Assembly: GCA_041749275.1 (NCBI GenBank)
Contig: JBGTBQ010000459.1
Coordinates: 1 to 28,552, forward strand
Origin: JBGTBQ01 sp041749275
GTDB taxonomy: Bacteria; Acidobacteriota; Blastocatellia; Pyrinomonadales; Pyrinomonadaceae
Length of the DNA: 28,552 nt
Direction: 5' to 3'
The notes below the pieces were generated by a model. It saw only the letters and a program-made list of their open reading frames with translations, did no database searches and had not been told where the DNA came from. The translations under genes were made by a program, and so were the position numbers. Shown here piece after piece: positions 20,576 to 27,896 of this stretch; within the stretch, counting starts at the first letter, position 1, and each line of letters starts with the position of its first letter.

Positions 20576-22408
20576 ATGCTTCTCGCGCTCCTCCTGCTTT
20601 CGCTCTTCACGCTCGTACTGCTCGGCTTCTACGTCTTCGTGGCCGCGCCGCGTAGCCGCGCGCACCAAACCTTCGCCGCCTTCGTCGCGTGTCTCGCGCT
20701 GTGGACGGTGAAGGACATCGTGCTGTGGGGCTTTCGTGAGGGCGAGCGTTTGGCGGAGTGGTGGGCCAGCGTCAGTTTCGCCATCGCGCTGCTGCTTCAG
20801 TATTCGCTCGCGGTCTTCGCGTGGGTCTTCCCGGAAAACGGCCCCGTGCCCTTGCGGCGCGCGGCGGTGCTCTTCGCGCCGGGAGCGGTGATTATCCCGG
20901 CGGCGCTCGCCGGCCTGCTCTGGGAGCGCGTCGTGTTCGACGCCGGCGGGTTGCAGATCAGACTCACGCCGCTCGCCTACGCCTTCGGCCTTTACGTCTA
21001 CGGCGTGTTCGCTTACGGCTTCGCGCTGCTCTACAAAAAATACCGGCGCTACCGCGGGAGCCTCTGGGGACATCAACTCGGCGCGATCCTCTGGGCGCTC
21101 GTGGTGACGGCGACTTTGAAGACGCTCGCCAACATCGTGCTCCCGCTCGCGGGCGTCTACGCGCTGCTGCCGGTCAGCTCGATCTTCGTCCTGCTCGGCG
21201 TCGTCATCTACGCCTACGCCATCACGAACTTCAAGCTCTTCTCGCTGCAATCGGCGCTCGACCAGTTCCGCCTCTTCCCCATCGCTTACAAGGTCGCGCT
21301 GGCGATTGCGGTGGTCGCCGTTTCGAGCTTCGCGTTGCTGCAAGTCCCCGTCGTCTGGTGGAGCTTCACCGCGCAGACGACGGACGCATGGAAGCGTTAT
21401 CTCGTCTTCAGCGTCATCACGGCGCTGTTGCCGAATTTGATTTTGGTGGCGCTTGTCATACGCATCATCTCGCGCCCCTTGCGCCGCCTGACCGAGGCCG
21501 CCGTGGACGTGGCGGGCGGAGCCTACGGCACGCAGGCTGACCTGCAAAGCAACGACGAGGTAGGCTTGCTCGCCGCGTCGTTCAACGAGATGAGCCGCAA
21601 GATGGCCGGCGACATCGAGCGCCTGCGCGCGCTCAGCGAGCAACTCGTCCGCACCGAAAAACTGGCCGCCACGGGCACGCTCGCCGCCGGCGTCGCGCAC
21701 GAGGTCAACAACCCGCTCGCCTCCATCTCGTCGCTCATCCAGATGCTTCAGGCGCGCTCCCTCACCGCCGAGAACGAGGCCGAGACGCGCGAGATGCTGC
21801 GGCTCGTCCAGACGCAAATCGCGCGCATCACGCAGGTCTTGCGCGACATGATGGACTTCGCGCGGCTGCGACCACCCGCGCGCGCGCTGCTGGATGTTTC
21901 GCGCGTCGTCGAAGCGAGCATTCGGCTGGCGAGCTTCGACAAGTCTTTCAAGCGGCTGCGTCTTGTGACAGAGTTCGACCCGGCTGCGCCGCGCGTCCCG
22001 GCGGACACGGATCAACTGCAACAGGTCTTTCTCAATCTCCTGCTGAACGCGCGCGACGCGATGCCCGACGGCGGCGATTTGAGAGTGGGCACGATTTACA
22101 ACGAACATACCGGCGAGGTCATCGTTGATATCGCGGACACCGGCCCCGGCATCGCGCCCGACACGCTGGCGCACGTCTTCGACCCGTTCTTTACGACGAA
22201 GCCCACGGGCGCGGGCACCGGTCTCGGTCTGGCTGTCTGCTACGGCATCGTCACCGCGCACGGGGGCCGCATCGAACTCGCTCCAAACAACGGGCGCGGA
22301 ACGGTCGTGCGCGTTTCGTTGCCCGTCGCGGAGCCGCCGGCGCAGGTTTCTCCCGCGCCGCGCGCGGACCTTCACTTGACCGACTCCGAGAGCGCCGAAA
22401 GGATTTGA
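20576..22408 (+). CDS. NtrB-like membrane sensor histidine kinase
   Basis: This encodes 610 residues. About seven or eight hydrophobic segments fill residues 1-300, with no classical large periplasmic domain, so the signal may be membrane-borne or intramembrane. A HAMP-like linker spans about 298-350 (ISRPLRRLTEAAVDV). The HisKA H-box has His375 in AAGVAHEVNNPLASI, the phospho-acceptor. The ATPase domain has Asn491 in NLLLNARDAM, Asp521 in DTGPGIAP, FDPFFTTKP and GTGLGLAVCYGIV. This pattern is typical of NtrB/ZraS-type kinases that pair with sigma-54 activators, and such a regulator is two genes downstream. There is no clear ribosome binding site. The next start is six bases after the stop, indicating an operon. 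Confidence 0.93.
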   Translation: MLLALLLLSLFTLVLLGFYVFVAAPRSRAHQTFAAFVACLALWTVKDIVLWGFREGERLAEWWASVSFAIALLLQYSLAVFAWVFPENGPVPLRRAAVLFAPGAVIIPAALAGLLWERVVFDAGGLQIRLTPLAYAFGLYVYGVFAYGFALLYKKYRRYRGSLWGHQLGAILWALVVTATLKTLANIVLPLAGVYALLPVSSIFVLLGVVIYAYAITNFKLFSLQSALDQFRLFPIAYKVALAIAVVAVSSFALLQVPVVWWSFTAQTTDAWKRYLVFSVITALLPNLILVALVIRIISRPLRRLTEAAVDVAGGAYGTQADLQSNDEVGLLAASFNEMSRKMAGDIERLRALSEQLVRTEKLAATGTLAAGVAHEVNNPLASISSLIQMLQARSLTAENEAETREMLRLVQTQIARITQVLRDMMDFARLRPPARALLDVSRVVEASIRLASFDKSFKRLRLVTEFDPAAPRVPADTDQLQQVFLNLLLNARDAMPDGGDLRVGTIYNEHTGEVIVDIADTGPGIAPDTLAHVFDPFFTTKPTGAGTGLGLAVCYGIVTAHGGRIELAPNNGRGTVVRVSLPVAEPPAQVSPAPRADLHLTDSESAERI

Positions 22409-22414
22409 GCGAAG

Positions 22415-22981
22415 ATGTTCACCTATCGAGTTGACGACGAGATCATGCTCCGGCTGCTTGAGGAGCGTCACACGGAGGAGGTGACGGCGCTGGTCATCCG
22501 CGACTTGAAGTATCTTCAGGAATGGATTCACTGGGCGAAGGACGACTACTCGGTCGAGGACACGCGGGAGTTCACCCGGAAGAACCTCCAACAGTTCGCC
22601 GAGAACCGTGGCTTCACCGCCCAGATTCTTTTTCGTGGACAGCCCGCGGGGAGCATCGGCTACAACTATTTCAACTGGCAGAATCGCAAGACGGAAATCG
22701 GCTACTGGCTCGCCTCCTCCTTTCAAGGCCACGGCATTATGACGCGGACGTGCTGGGCGCTTATCAATTACGCTTTCGACGAACTGAAGCTGAACCGTAT
22801 CGAGATTTTCTGCGCCGTCGAGAACACGAAGAGCCGCGCCATCCCCGAACGGCTCGGCTTCAAACTGGAAGGAGTCTGCCGTCAGGCCGAGTGGCTCCAC
22901 GACCACTTCGTAGACCTTGCGCTCTACGCGATGCTGGCCGACGAGTGGCAGCATTTGGCCCGCCCCAATGAACAGAAGTAA
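22415..22981 (+). CDS. GNAT acetyltransferase, RimJ/RimL type
   Basis: This encodes 188 residues. The acetyl-CoA site motif GYWLASSFQGHGIMTRTC (about 96-113, Gln104-Gly-His-Gly) and the following helix and ENTKSRAIPERLGFKLEG strand-turn are typical of RimL-like N-acetyltransferases, which acetylate ribosomal-protein N-termini, aminoglycosides or small amines. The substrate cannot be told. It lies between the kinase gene (six bases upstream) and the sigma-54 activator (five bases downstream), so it is part of the same operon and may act on or be controlled by that system. Confidence 0.92.
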   Translation: MFTYRVDDEIMLRLLEERHTEEVTALVIRDLKYLQEWIHWAKDDYSVEDTREFTRKNLQQFAENRGFTAQILFRGQPAGSIGYNYFNWQNRKTEIGYWLASSFQGHGIMTRTCWALINYAFDELKLNRIEIFCAVENTKSRAIPERLGFKLEGVCRQAEWLHDHFVDLALYAMLADEWQHLARPNEQK

Positions 22982-22986
22982 ACCGC

Positions 22987-24351
22987 ATGAACACAAAACC
23001 TCTCATCCTCGTCGCCGAAGACGAAGACCTAATGCGCGCGATTATCCAGCGCCTGCTGGAAGAGGCGGGCTACCGTGTCGCTCCGGCGGCGAGCGCCGAG
23101 GAAGCTTTGGAACTCTTCGCCGCCGAAGATGTCGCCGTCACGCTCACTGACATCCGCATGGCCGGCATGGACGGTTTGGCTCTGCTCGACCGCATCAAGG
23201 ACGTGGACGCCGAAGCGCTCGTCATCGTGATGACCGCTTACTCATCCGTGGACTCGGCGGTCGCGGCGCTCCGCAAGGGCGCTTACGATTACGTCACGAA
23301 GCCTTTCGTCAACGAAGACCTCCTGCAATCCATCAAGAACGCGCTCCGGCAGCGCGAGTTGTTCCGCGAGAATCGTCACCTGCGCCGCGAACTCGACAGC
23401 CGTTACAGTTTCTCGGAAATCATCGGCACCTCGGACGCACTGCAACGTGTCTTCCGCCTCGTCGAGAAAGTCGCCGCCACGAACACCAACATCCTCGTAC
23501 AGGGCGAGTCGGGCACCGGCAAAGAACTGATCGCACGCGCCATCCACCATAACAGCGCACGTGCGGATCGCCCCTTCGTCGCCATCAACTGCGGCGCTTT
23601 GCCGGAGACGCTGCTTGAGTCGGAACTGTTCGGACACGTGAAAGGCGCCTTCACCGGCGCGGTCGGCACGAAGCCCGGACTCTTTCGCGCGGCGGAGGGC
23701 GGCACCGTTTTTCTCGACGAGATCGGCGAGGTCACGCCCGCCATGCAGGTGCGACTTTTGCGCGCCGTGCAGGAGCACGAGGTCACGCCCCTCGGCGCGA
23801 GCGCGCCCGTCCAGTTCGACGCGCGCATCGTCTGCGCCACGAACCGCGACCTTGAGAAGGAGGTCGCCGAAGGCCGCTTCCGCGAAGACCTCTTCTACCG
23901 CCTCAACATCATCGAGCTACACCTGCCGCCTTTACGCGAGCGGCGCGAAGACATCCCGCTCCTCGTCCGCCATTTCGTCAAGCGCACCGCGCGCGAGCAA
24001 CAGCAGCACGAGAAACCGATTGAACCGGCGGCGATGACCGCTCTGCTCAACTACGCTTGGCCCGGCAACGTCCGCGAACTCCAGAACGCCATCGAGCGCG
24101 CCTTCACCCTGAGCGGCGAGCGCGTTGACCTCGACAGTCTGCCGCCGCGCATCCGCGACTCGGCGGCCAAAGCCGGCGCCGACGCCATGCGCGACCCCGA
24201 CGGACTGCGCCCCACGCTCGCCGAAATCGAGCGCCGCTACATCCTCGACACGCTCGCCTCCGTCAATCAGGACAAGACCCGCGCCGCCAACATCCTCGGC
24301 ATAGACCTCTCGACCCTCTACCGCAAACTCAAGCGCTACGACGCGGAGTGA
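22987..24351 (+). CDS. NtrC-family sigma-54-dependent response regulator
   Basis: This encodes 454 residues. The receiver domain (about 5-120) has acidic residues near 11-14 and phospho-acceptor Asp55 in LTDIRMAGMDG, plus TKPF. The AAA+ domain (about 143-375) has Walker A GESGTGKE at 173-180, GAFTGA at 220-225 for sigma-54 contact, and Walker B GGTVFLDEIGE. A Fis-type helix-turn-helix closes the protein (about 410-450, TRAANILGIDLSTLYRKLKRY). Phosphorylated by the kinase at 20576-22408, it should remodel sigma-54 holoenzyme at -24/-12 promoters; a near-consensus one lies at 18908-18923. Confidence 0.96.
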   Translation: MNTKPLILVAEDEDLMRAIIQRLLEEAGYRVAPAASAEEALELFAAEDVAVTLTDIRMAGMDGLALLDRIKDVDAEALVIVMTAYSSVDSAVAALRKGAYDYVTKPFVNEDLLQSIKNALRQRELFRENRHLRRELDSRYSFSEIIGTSDALQRVFRLVEKVAATNTNILVQGESGTGKELIARAIHHNSARADRPFVAINCGALPETLLESELFGHVKGAFTGAVGTKPGLFRAAEGGTVFLDEIGEVTPAMQVRLLRAVQEHEVTPLGASAPVQFDARIVCATNRDLEKEVAEGRFREDLFYRLNIIELHLPPLRERREDIPLLVRHFVKRTAREQQQHEKPIEPAAMTALLNYAWPGNVRELQNAIERAFTLSGERVDLDSLPPRIRDSAAKAGADAMRDPDGLRPTLAEIERRYILDTLASVNQDKTRAANILGIDLSTLYRKLKRYDAE

Positions 24352-24475
24352 GAGAAGGACGCGAATCGGATGGATCGCTCACAACGGAAGGCGGCTCGCC
24401 AACTTTGCCGGCGCACTCGCCCCGACAGACAAGCTTGCGTGTTAGTAACCGAGGCTTTTATGATGAAGAAATTCG

Positions 24476-25327
24476 ATGCAGAAATTTTTACGAGAGGGAT
24501 TGAGTGTCGCCCTGATCGCGCTGGGGATCTGCTCGGCGGGGCTGGGGTTGAAGGGCTTTCTGTTGCCGAGCCGCTTTATTGACGGCGGAGTGACGGGCGT
24601 CTCGATGCTGCTCTCGGAGGTGCTCGGCGTCCCTCTGTCGGTGCTGATTCTCGTCATCAACCTGCCCTTCATCGCCCTCGGCTACCGGCAAATCAGCAAG
24701 ACCTTCGCCATCAAGAGCGCGCTGGCGATTGCCGGACTGGCCGTCTGCCTCGCCCTCGTCAAATTCCCGGAGGTAACGTCCGACAAACTTCTGACCGCCG
24801 TCTTCGGCGGCTTCTTCATCGGCGCGGGCATCGGGCTGGCGATTCGCGGGGGCGCGGTGCTCGATGGAACGGAGGTCGCGGCGCTGCTCGTCAGCAAGAG
24901 CATTCACCTGCTCAAGGTCGGTGATGTCATCCTCATTCTGAACATCTTCATCTTCTCCGCCGCCGCGCTCTTCCTCGGCATCGAGTCGGCGCTCTACTCG
25001 ATCCTGACCTATTTCGCGGCATCGAAGACGATTGACTTCCTGATCCACGGCATCGAGGAGTATACCGCCGTCATCATCATCTCCGACCAGAGCGAACGAA
25101 TCCGGCGCGCGATTACGGACAACCTCAACCGCGGCGTGACGATCTACAAGGGGCGTGGCGGGATGACCGGCGCGGATCAGGACATCTTGTATTGCGTGGT
25201 GACGCGGCTGGAAATCAGACGGGTGAAGAGCGTCACGCACGACATAGACGAAACGGCGTTCGTCGTCGTGCACCCGCTCTCCGATGTCGAAGGGGGCGTC
25301 CTCAAACGGCCCGCCGCACTGCACTGA
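24476..25327 (+). CDS. YitT-family membrane protein (C-terminal DUF2179)
   Basis: This encodes 283 residues. The first part (about 8-190) is a membrane domain of several helices opening with the family-typical FLREGLSVALIALG and LLPSRFIDGGVTGVS. The last 80 residues form the cytoplasmic DUF2179 domain (YTAVIIISDQSERIRRAI then GVTIYKGRGG). YitT proteins are widespread with poorly known function. The ribosome binding site is weak (GAAGAA about five bases upstream); a start 16 bases upstream is in another frame. It is preceded by a 124-bp gap after the activator gene, so it is probably a separate transcript. Confidence 0.9.
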   Translation: MQKFLREGLSVALIALGICSAGLGLKGFLLPSRFIDGGVTGVSMLLSEVLGVPLSVLILVINLPFIALGYRQISKTFAIKSALAIAGLAVCLALVKFPEVTSDKLLTAVFGGFFIGAGIGLAIRGGAVLDGTEVAALLVSKSIHLLKVGDVILILNIFIFSAAALFLGIESALYSILTYFAASKTIDFLIHGIEEYTAVIIISDQSERIRRAITDNLNRGVTIYKGRGGMTGADQDILYCVVTRLEIRRVKSVTHDIDETAFVVVHPLSDVEGGVLKRPAALH

Positions 25328-25344
25328 AGAAAAGTCGGAAGGTC

Positions 25345-25400
25345 AGAACGCGGAACGATGAATGAAAAACGAGTCGCCTTTCATCATCGTTCCGCGTTCT
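25345..25400. terminator. Inverted repeat between convergent genes
   Basis: A 17-bp stem (25345-25361 with 25384-25400) lies between the YitT gene and the minus-strand small gene. It extends with one bulge towards the loop. It is followed by repeated gacttctgacttc words. It probably terminates both transcripts. Confidence 0.65.
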
Positions 25401-25439
25401 CTTTTCTGACTTCCGCGTTCTGACTTCTGACTTCTCTTT

Positions 25440-25667
25440 TCATTCTTTCCCGCCGAACATGCCGCCGATGCCGCCGAGCATATCCCCGGCCTTGTCGGCA
25501 ATGCCGCCGCCGGCGCCCGCGCCGCCGCCGATGACGCTATCAATCTGCCCGGCGATGGGCGCGGGCAGCCGCTCCTTCAGAAATCCGAGGACGGTTGTGA
25601 CCGCCGTCCGTGCCTGCTCTTCGGCGATACCCGTCTTCTGCGCGACCTGTTTGACCAACTCATCCAT
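25440..25667 (-). CDS. Small DUF2267-like protein with Gly-rich tail
   Basis: AAGGAG lies eight bases before ATG 25667, giving 75 residues. The N-terminal 50 residues form helices (MDELVKQVAQKTG, then TAVTTVLGFLKERLPAPIAG) that resemble the DUF2267/DUF2780 type of small helical proteins. The rest is Gly/Ala-rich (GGGAGAGGG, then MLGGIGGMFGG) and probably flexible. It is soluble with no signal peptide. The role is unknown. Confidence 0.75.
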   Translation of the reverse strand: MDELVKQVAQKTGIAEEQARTAVTTVLGFLKERLPAPIAGQIDSVIGGGAGAGGGIADKAGDMLGGIGGMFGGKE

Positions 25668-25727
25668 CACTGGTTCTCCTTCTCAGTTGCGGCGGGAAAG
25701 CTTCGCGTGATGAAACGCGCGCTCTTA

Positions 25728-25994
25728 TCAGATAAAAACCACGGACTGGAAGTTCGGGATGTCGAAGCGCCGGCGGCAACTCACGCACATGAGCATGTCA
25801 TCCATCCGCACCATGTAGTCGCGCGCGTTGCGAAATTGCGCGCGATCCTGTTCGCTCATGCCGCGCGGCGGCGGCGCCTTCTTCGTGCGCCGCAGCCAGC
25901 GCACCTCGTACTCGGCGCGCTCGCGGCAGTGCGGGCAACTGTATGTCGCACGCTTCGTCTCCTGACGTTCGTTGAAGAAATCTCTCTCGTTCAT
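25728..25994 (-). CDS. Small protein with two CxxC motifs (zinc-binding candidate)
   Basis: This encodes 88 residues from ATG 25994; no strong ribosome binding site is seen. CPHC (about residue 20) and CVSC (about 70) are separated by a basic, polar middle part, a pattern of a split zinc ribbon. The N-terminus is charged (MNERDFFNERQETKR). It is one of three small zinc-ribbon-like proteins in this window. Function is unknown. Confidence 0.7.
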   Translation of the reverse strand: MNERDFFNERQETKRATYSCPHCRERAEYEVRWLRRTKKAPPPRGMSEQDRAQFRNARDYMVRMDDMLMCVSCRRRFDIPNFQSVVFI

Positions 25995-26076
25995 AACTAA
26001 TGGGGCCGGTGTCTTGAGACTAAATCAGTCCATTCCAGATTGGGACACAGAGAAGATAGGCGAGCAACCACCAACC

Positions 26077-26147
26077 GTTCAGAGTTCCGACTTCAGGTCG
26101 CCTGTATCTCGCGTTCAGTAAACCGACCTGAAGTCGAAACTCCGAAC
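26077..26147. repeat. 24-bp imperfect inverted repeat
   Basis: Arms 26077-26100 and 26124-26147 are complementary in 22 of 24 positions, with 23 bases between them; both mismatches can form G-T pairs on one strand. It lies downstream of the SemiSWEET-like gene and upstream of the two-CxxC gene, both minus-strand. Its motif gacttcaggtcg looks like a dispersed repeat or terminator. Confidence 0.7.
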
Positions 26148-26176
26148 GCCGGTCTCCCATCCTCGTCAGCTTCGAT

Positions 26177-26452
26177 TTAGTCTCCAGCCTCCAGCCTCTC
26201 CCTTTTTCTGTGATACATCACGATCAGCAAGCCGAGCAGACCGTTCAAGAGCATCACCGCGTTGGTGACGACGAAGACCCAGTTGCCAACCAGCCAACTA
26301 TAGACGGTGAAGCCGAGCGAGGCGGACATCTGGCCGATAAAGAGCCACTTGGAGACGCCCTCGCTCGAACCCTCCTGCCACTGTTTGTAAACCTGTTTGC
26401 CGATGGTCAGCACCAGAATAACCGAGCTGACCCAGCCCACCACCTCGACCAT
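26177..26452 (-). CDS. SemiSWEET-like (PQ-loop type) membrane protein
   Basis: This encodes 91 residues with three membrane segments (about 4-20, 37-56 and 59-80), the size and layout of a SemiSWEET half-transporter, which dimerises to move sugars. The family's Pro-Gln motif after helix 1 is replaced by Lys-Gln (IGKQVYKQW), and the Asn-rich third helix (TNAVMLLNGLLG) is kept. Bacterial SemiSWEETs transport sucrose or glucose in studied cases; this variant may differ. The ribosome binding site is poor. It is convergent with nothing nearby and reads in the same direction as the response regulator upstream. Confidence 0.75.
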   Translation of the reverse strand: MVEVVGWVSSVILVLTIGKQVYKQWQEGSSEGVSKWLFIGQMSASLGFTVYSWLVGNWVFVVTNAVMLLNGLLGLLIVMYHRKRERLEAGD

Positions 26453-26515
26453 CCGACGCCCCCATGTTCGTCCAGACTCTTTCTCGCCGGCTGGATTATC
26501 ACCGAAACCGCGCCT

Positions 26516-26875
26516 TCACGCCAGAAGGCGACGCACCGTTTTGAGCAGCGAGTCGGGATCGCACGGTTTCGGCTCGTAGGCGTCGGCGCCCTGCGCCAGC
26601 GTGAGCGTCGCGCTCCCCGTCCCGAACCCGGTCGTTACAAGGATAGGCGTGCCCGCAATCTCCGGCGTGTCGCGCACGCGGCGGACGAGGTGCACGCCAT
26701 CCGCCGCCGGCATCCACACGTCGGTGACGATCAGGTCGGGCCTGCCCGCAACCGCCTGCTCGTACCCGCGCACGCCGTCCTCCGCGACCTCGACCGTGTA
26801 GCCGCATCGCTCCAGCGTCATCCGCATCAGTTCGCGGGCCACGTCATCGTCTTCGACGACAAGTATCTTTTTCAT
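26516..26875 (-). CDS. Single-domain response regulator (CheY-like)
   Basis: This encodes 119 residues, a receiver domain only. Acidic residues Asp9-Asp10 bind metal, Asp52 in IVTDVWMP is the phospho-acceptor, the Thr pair in LVTTGF lies at the switch position and Lys103 is in EPKPCD. There is no output domain, so it acts by protein contact, for example in chemotaxis, motility or phosphorelay. No kinase gene is adjacent; the window's kinase pairs with the linked NtrC-type regulator. Confidence 0.93.
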   Translation of the reverse strand: MKKILVVEDDDVARELMRMTLERCGYTVEVAEDGVRGYEQAVAGRPDLIVTDVWMPAADGVHLVRRVRDTPEIAGTPILVTTGFGTGSATLTLAQGADAYEPKPCDPDSLLKTVRRLLA

Positions 26876-26992
26876 CGGGTGAAAAGTGAATGGTCAATCG
26901 CAAAAGGGTTGTGAGCCGCCACAGGCAAAGCAACTACACGGCCCGCCTCGGCCACAGGCAGCTTCCTCAATTTATCAACCACCATTTACCGC

Positions 26993-27316
26993 TCACGAGT
27001 TCTCGCACACCTCGCGCAAGTAGCGAAAACTGTAGATGCCCGTGCTGTGTCCGTCGCTCCAACGAAAGGTGAGAGCATAGCGCCCGACGATCTCGACGTT
27101 ATCCAACTTCAATTCGTCGGACACGGCTTCGGGCCGAAGCATACGCTCGCCCGTGAACTCGTTGACGCACCCCGCGCACGGGCACAGACGCCGGAGACGC
27201 GGCGCCTCGTATACGCACACGCGCCCGTCGCCCCACGTGACCCGCAAAGCAGCATCTCCATCCTGCATAATCTCGCGCGGTTCGACAGCGGGGCCGCGCC
27301 TCAACGCTTCGCTCAT
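26993..27316 (-). CDS. DUF971 domain protein
   Basis: The ATG at 27316 (MSEALRR) gives 107 residues; a TTG further upstream is less likely and neither has a strong ribosome binding site. The body has the DUF971 pattern (LRVTWGDGRVCVYEAPRLRR, LCPCAGCVNEFTGE, then NVEIVGRYALTFRWSDGHSTG), a compact beta domain sometimes fused to gamma-butyrobetaine hydroxylase or to Mrp-type proteins. It contains three closely spaced Cys (CPCAGC) that may bind metal. Function in isolation is unknown. Confidence 0.85.
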   Translation of the reverse strand: MSEALRRGPAVEPREIMQDGDAALRVTWGDGRVCVYEAPRLRRLCPCAGCVNEFTGERMLRPEAVSDELKLDNVEIVGRYALTFRWSDGHSTGIYSFRYLREVCENS

Positions 27317-27386
27317 AGAATGGGCGTCAGGAGGCGGAAGGGACGCGTTCAAAGCGTCTTCATTCCGCCTTCCGGCTTCTGACTCC

Positions 27387-27731
27387 TTAATCGTTTTCCC
27401 GGAGCGCCTGCTCGACCGCTTCCTTCGTGATGCCGAAGTGCGAGGCCGTCCAGACCACCGCGCCGTTACGCAACACGAGCGCCTGCGGCGACTCGTGCTC
27501 GACTCCGGTGCGCGCCTCGACCTCGCGCGACACGTCGCGGTTCTGTTGCACGACGACGATTGCCACGTCCCCGCTCACGCGCGTCATCTGCTCATAAGCC
27601 GCCGCGCTGATCGGACAGGCATTGCTGTGTTTGAAGATGAGAACGGGTGCGTCGTGCGAACGCGCCAAAAGACTTTCGAGCGCATTCGTATCGGCGACCG
27701 CGTGAAAGTGGTTTTCCATCGAGGCCATCAT
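27387..27731 (-). CDS. ytxJ: YtxJ-type monothiol bacilliredoxin
   Basis: This encodes 114 residues with a thioredoxin-like fold: VLIFKHSNACPIS contains the single redox Cys39 (CPIS) typical of YtxJ, and VVQQNRDVSREVEARTG and ESPQALVLRNG follow as in the family. These proteins reduce or exchange bacillithiol mixed disulfides, so their presence suggests the organism makes bacillithiol. The start may be ATG 27731 or a Met four codons later; neither has a clear ribosome binding site. Confidence 0.9.
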   Translation of the reverse strand: MMASMENHFHAVADTNALESLLARSHDAPVLIFKHSNACPISAAAYEQMTRVSGDVAIVVVQQNRDVSREVEARTGVEHESPQALVLRNGAVVWTASHFGITKEAVEQALREND

Positions 27732-27785
27732 CCATTATGTGTAAAAAAATTATGCGGGCCGGATTGATATTAGCCCAGCCGCGCT

Positions 27786-27896
27786 GAAAAGCAAGTCAGC
27801 AGTCAGCAGGCGGAAGCATGAAAGCGCAGCTATTGACCATTCGAATCAATAACCGCGCCTTCATCCTTTTGACTTCTGACTGCTGACTTGCTTTTC
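27786..27896. repeat. 21-bp perfect inverted repeat around a 69-base spacer
   Basis: Arms 27786-27806 and 27876-27896 are exactly complementary and include the repeated word agtcagcagtcag. The right arm includes the first two bases of the CHAT gene stop codon (27895-27897). It may act as a terminator for that minus-strand gene. Confidence 0.75.

Noticed and set aside
20414..22996. Minus-strand open frame of 860 codons across the kinase and acetyltransferase genes
   Set aside because: It is antisense to two well-supported genes and has no recognisable domain. Its Arg/Glu/Asp-rich composition is that of a GC-rich shadow frame.
24488..25324. Minus-strand frame opposite the YitT gene
   Set aside because: It is a shadow of a clear membrane protein; Asp/Glu/Arg-rich with no domain.
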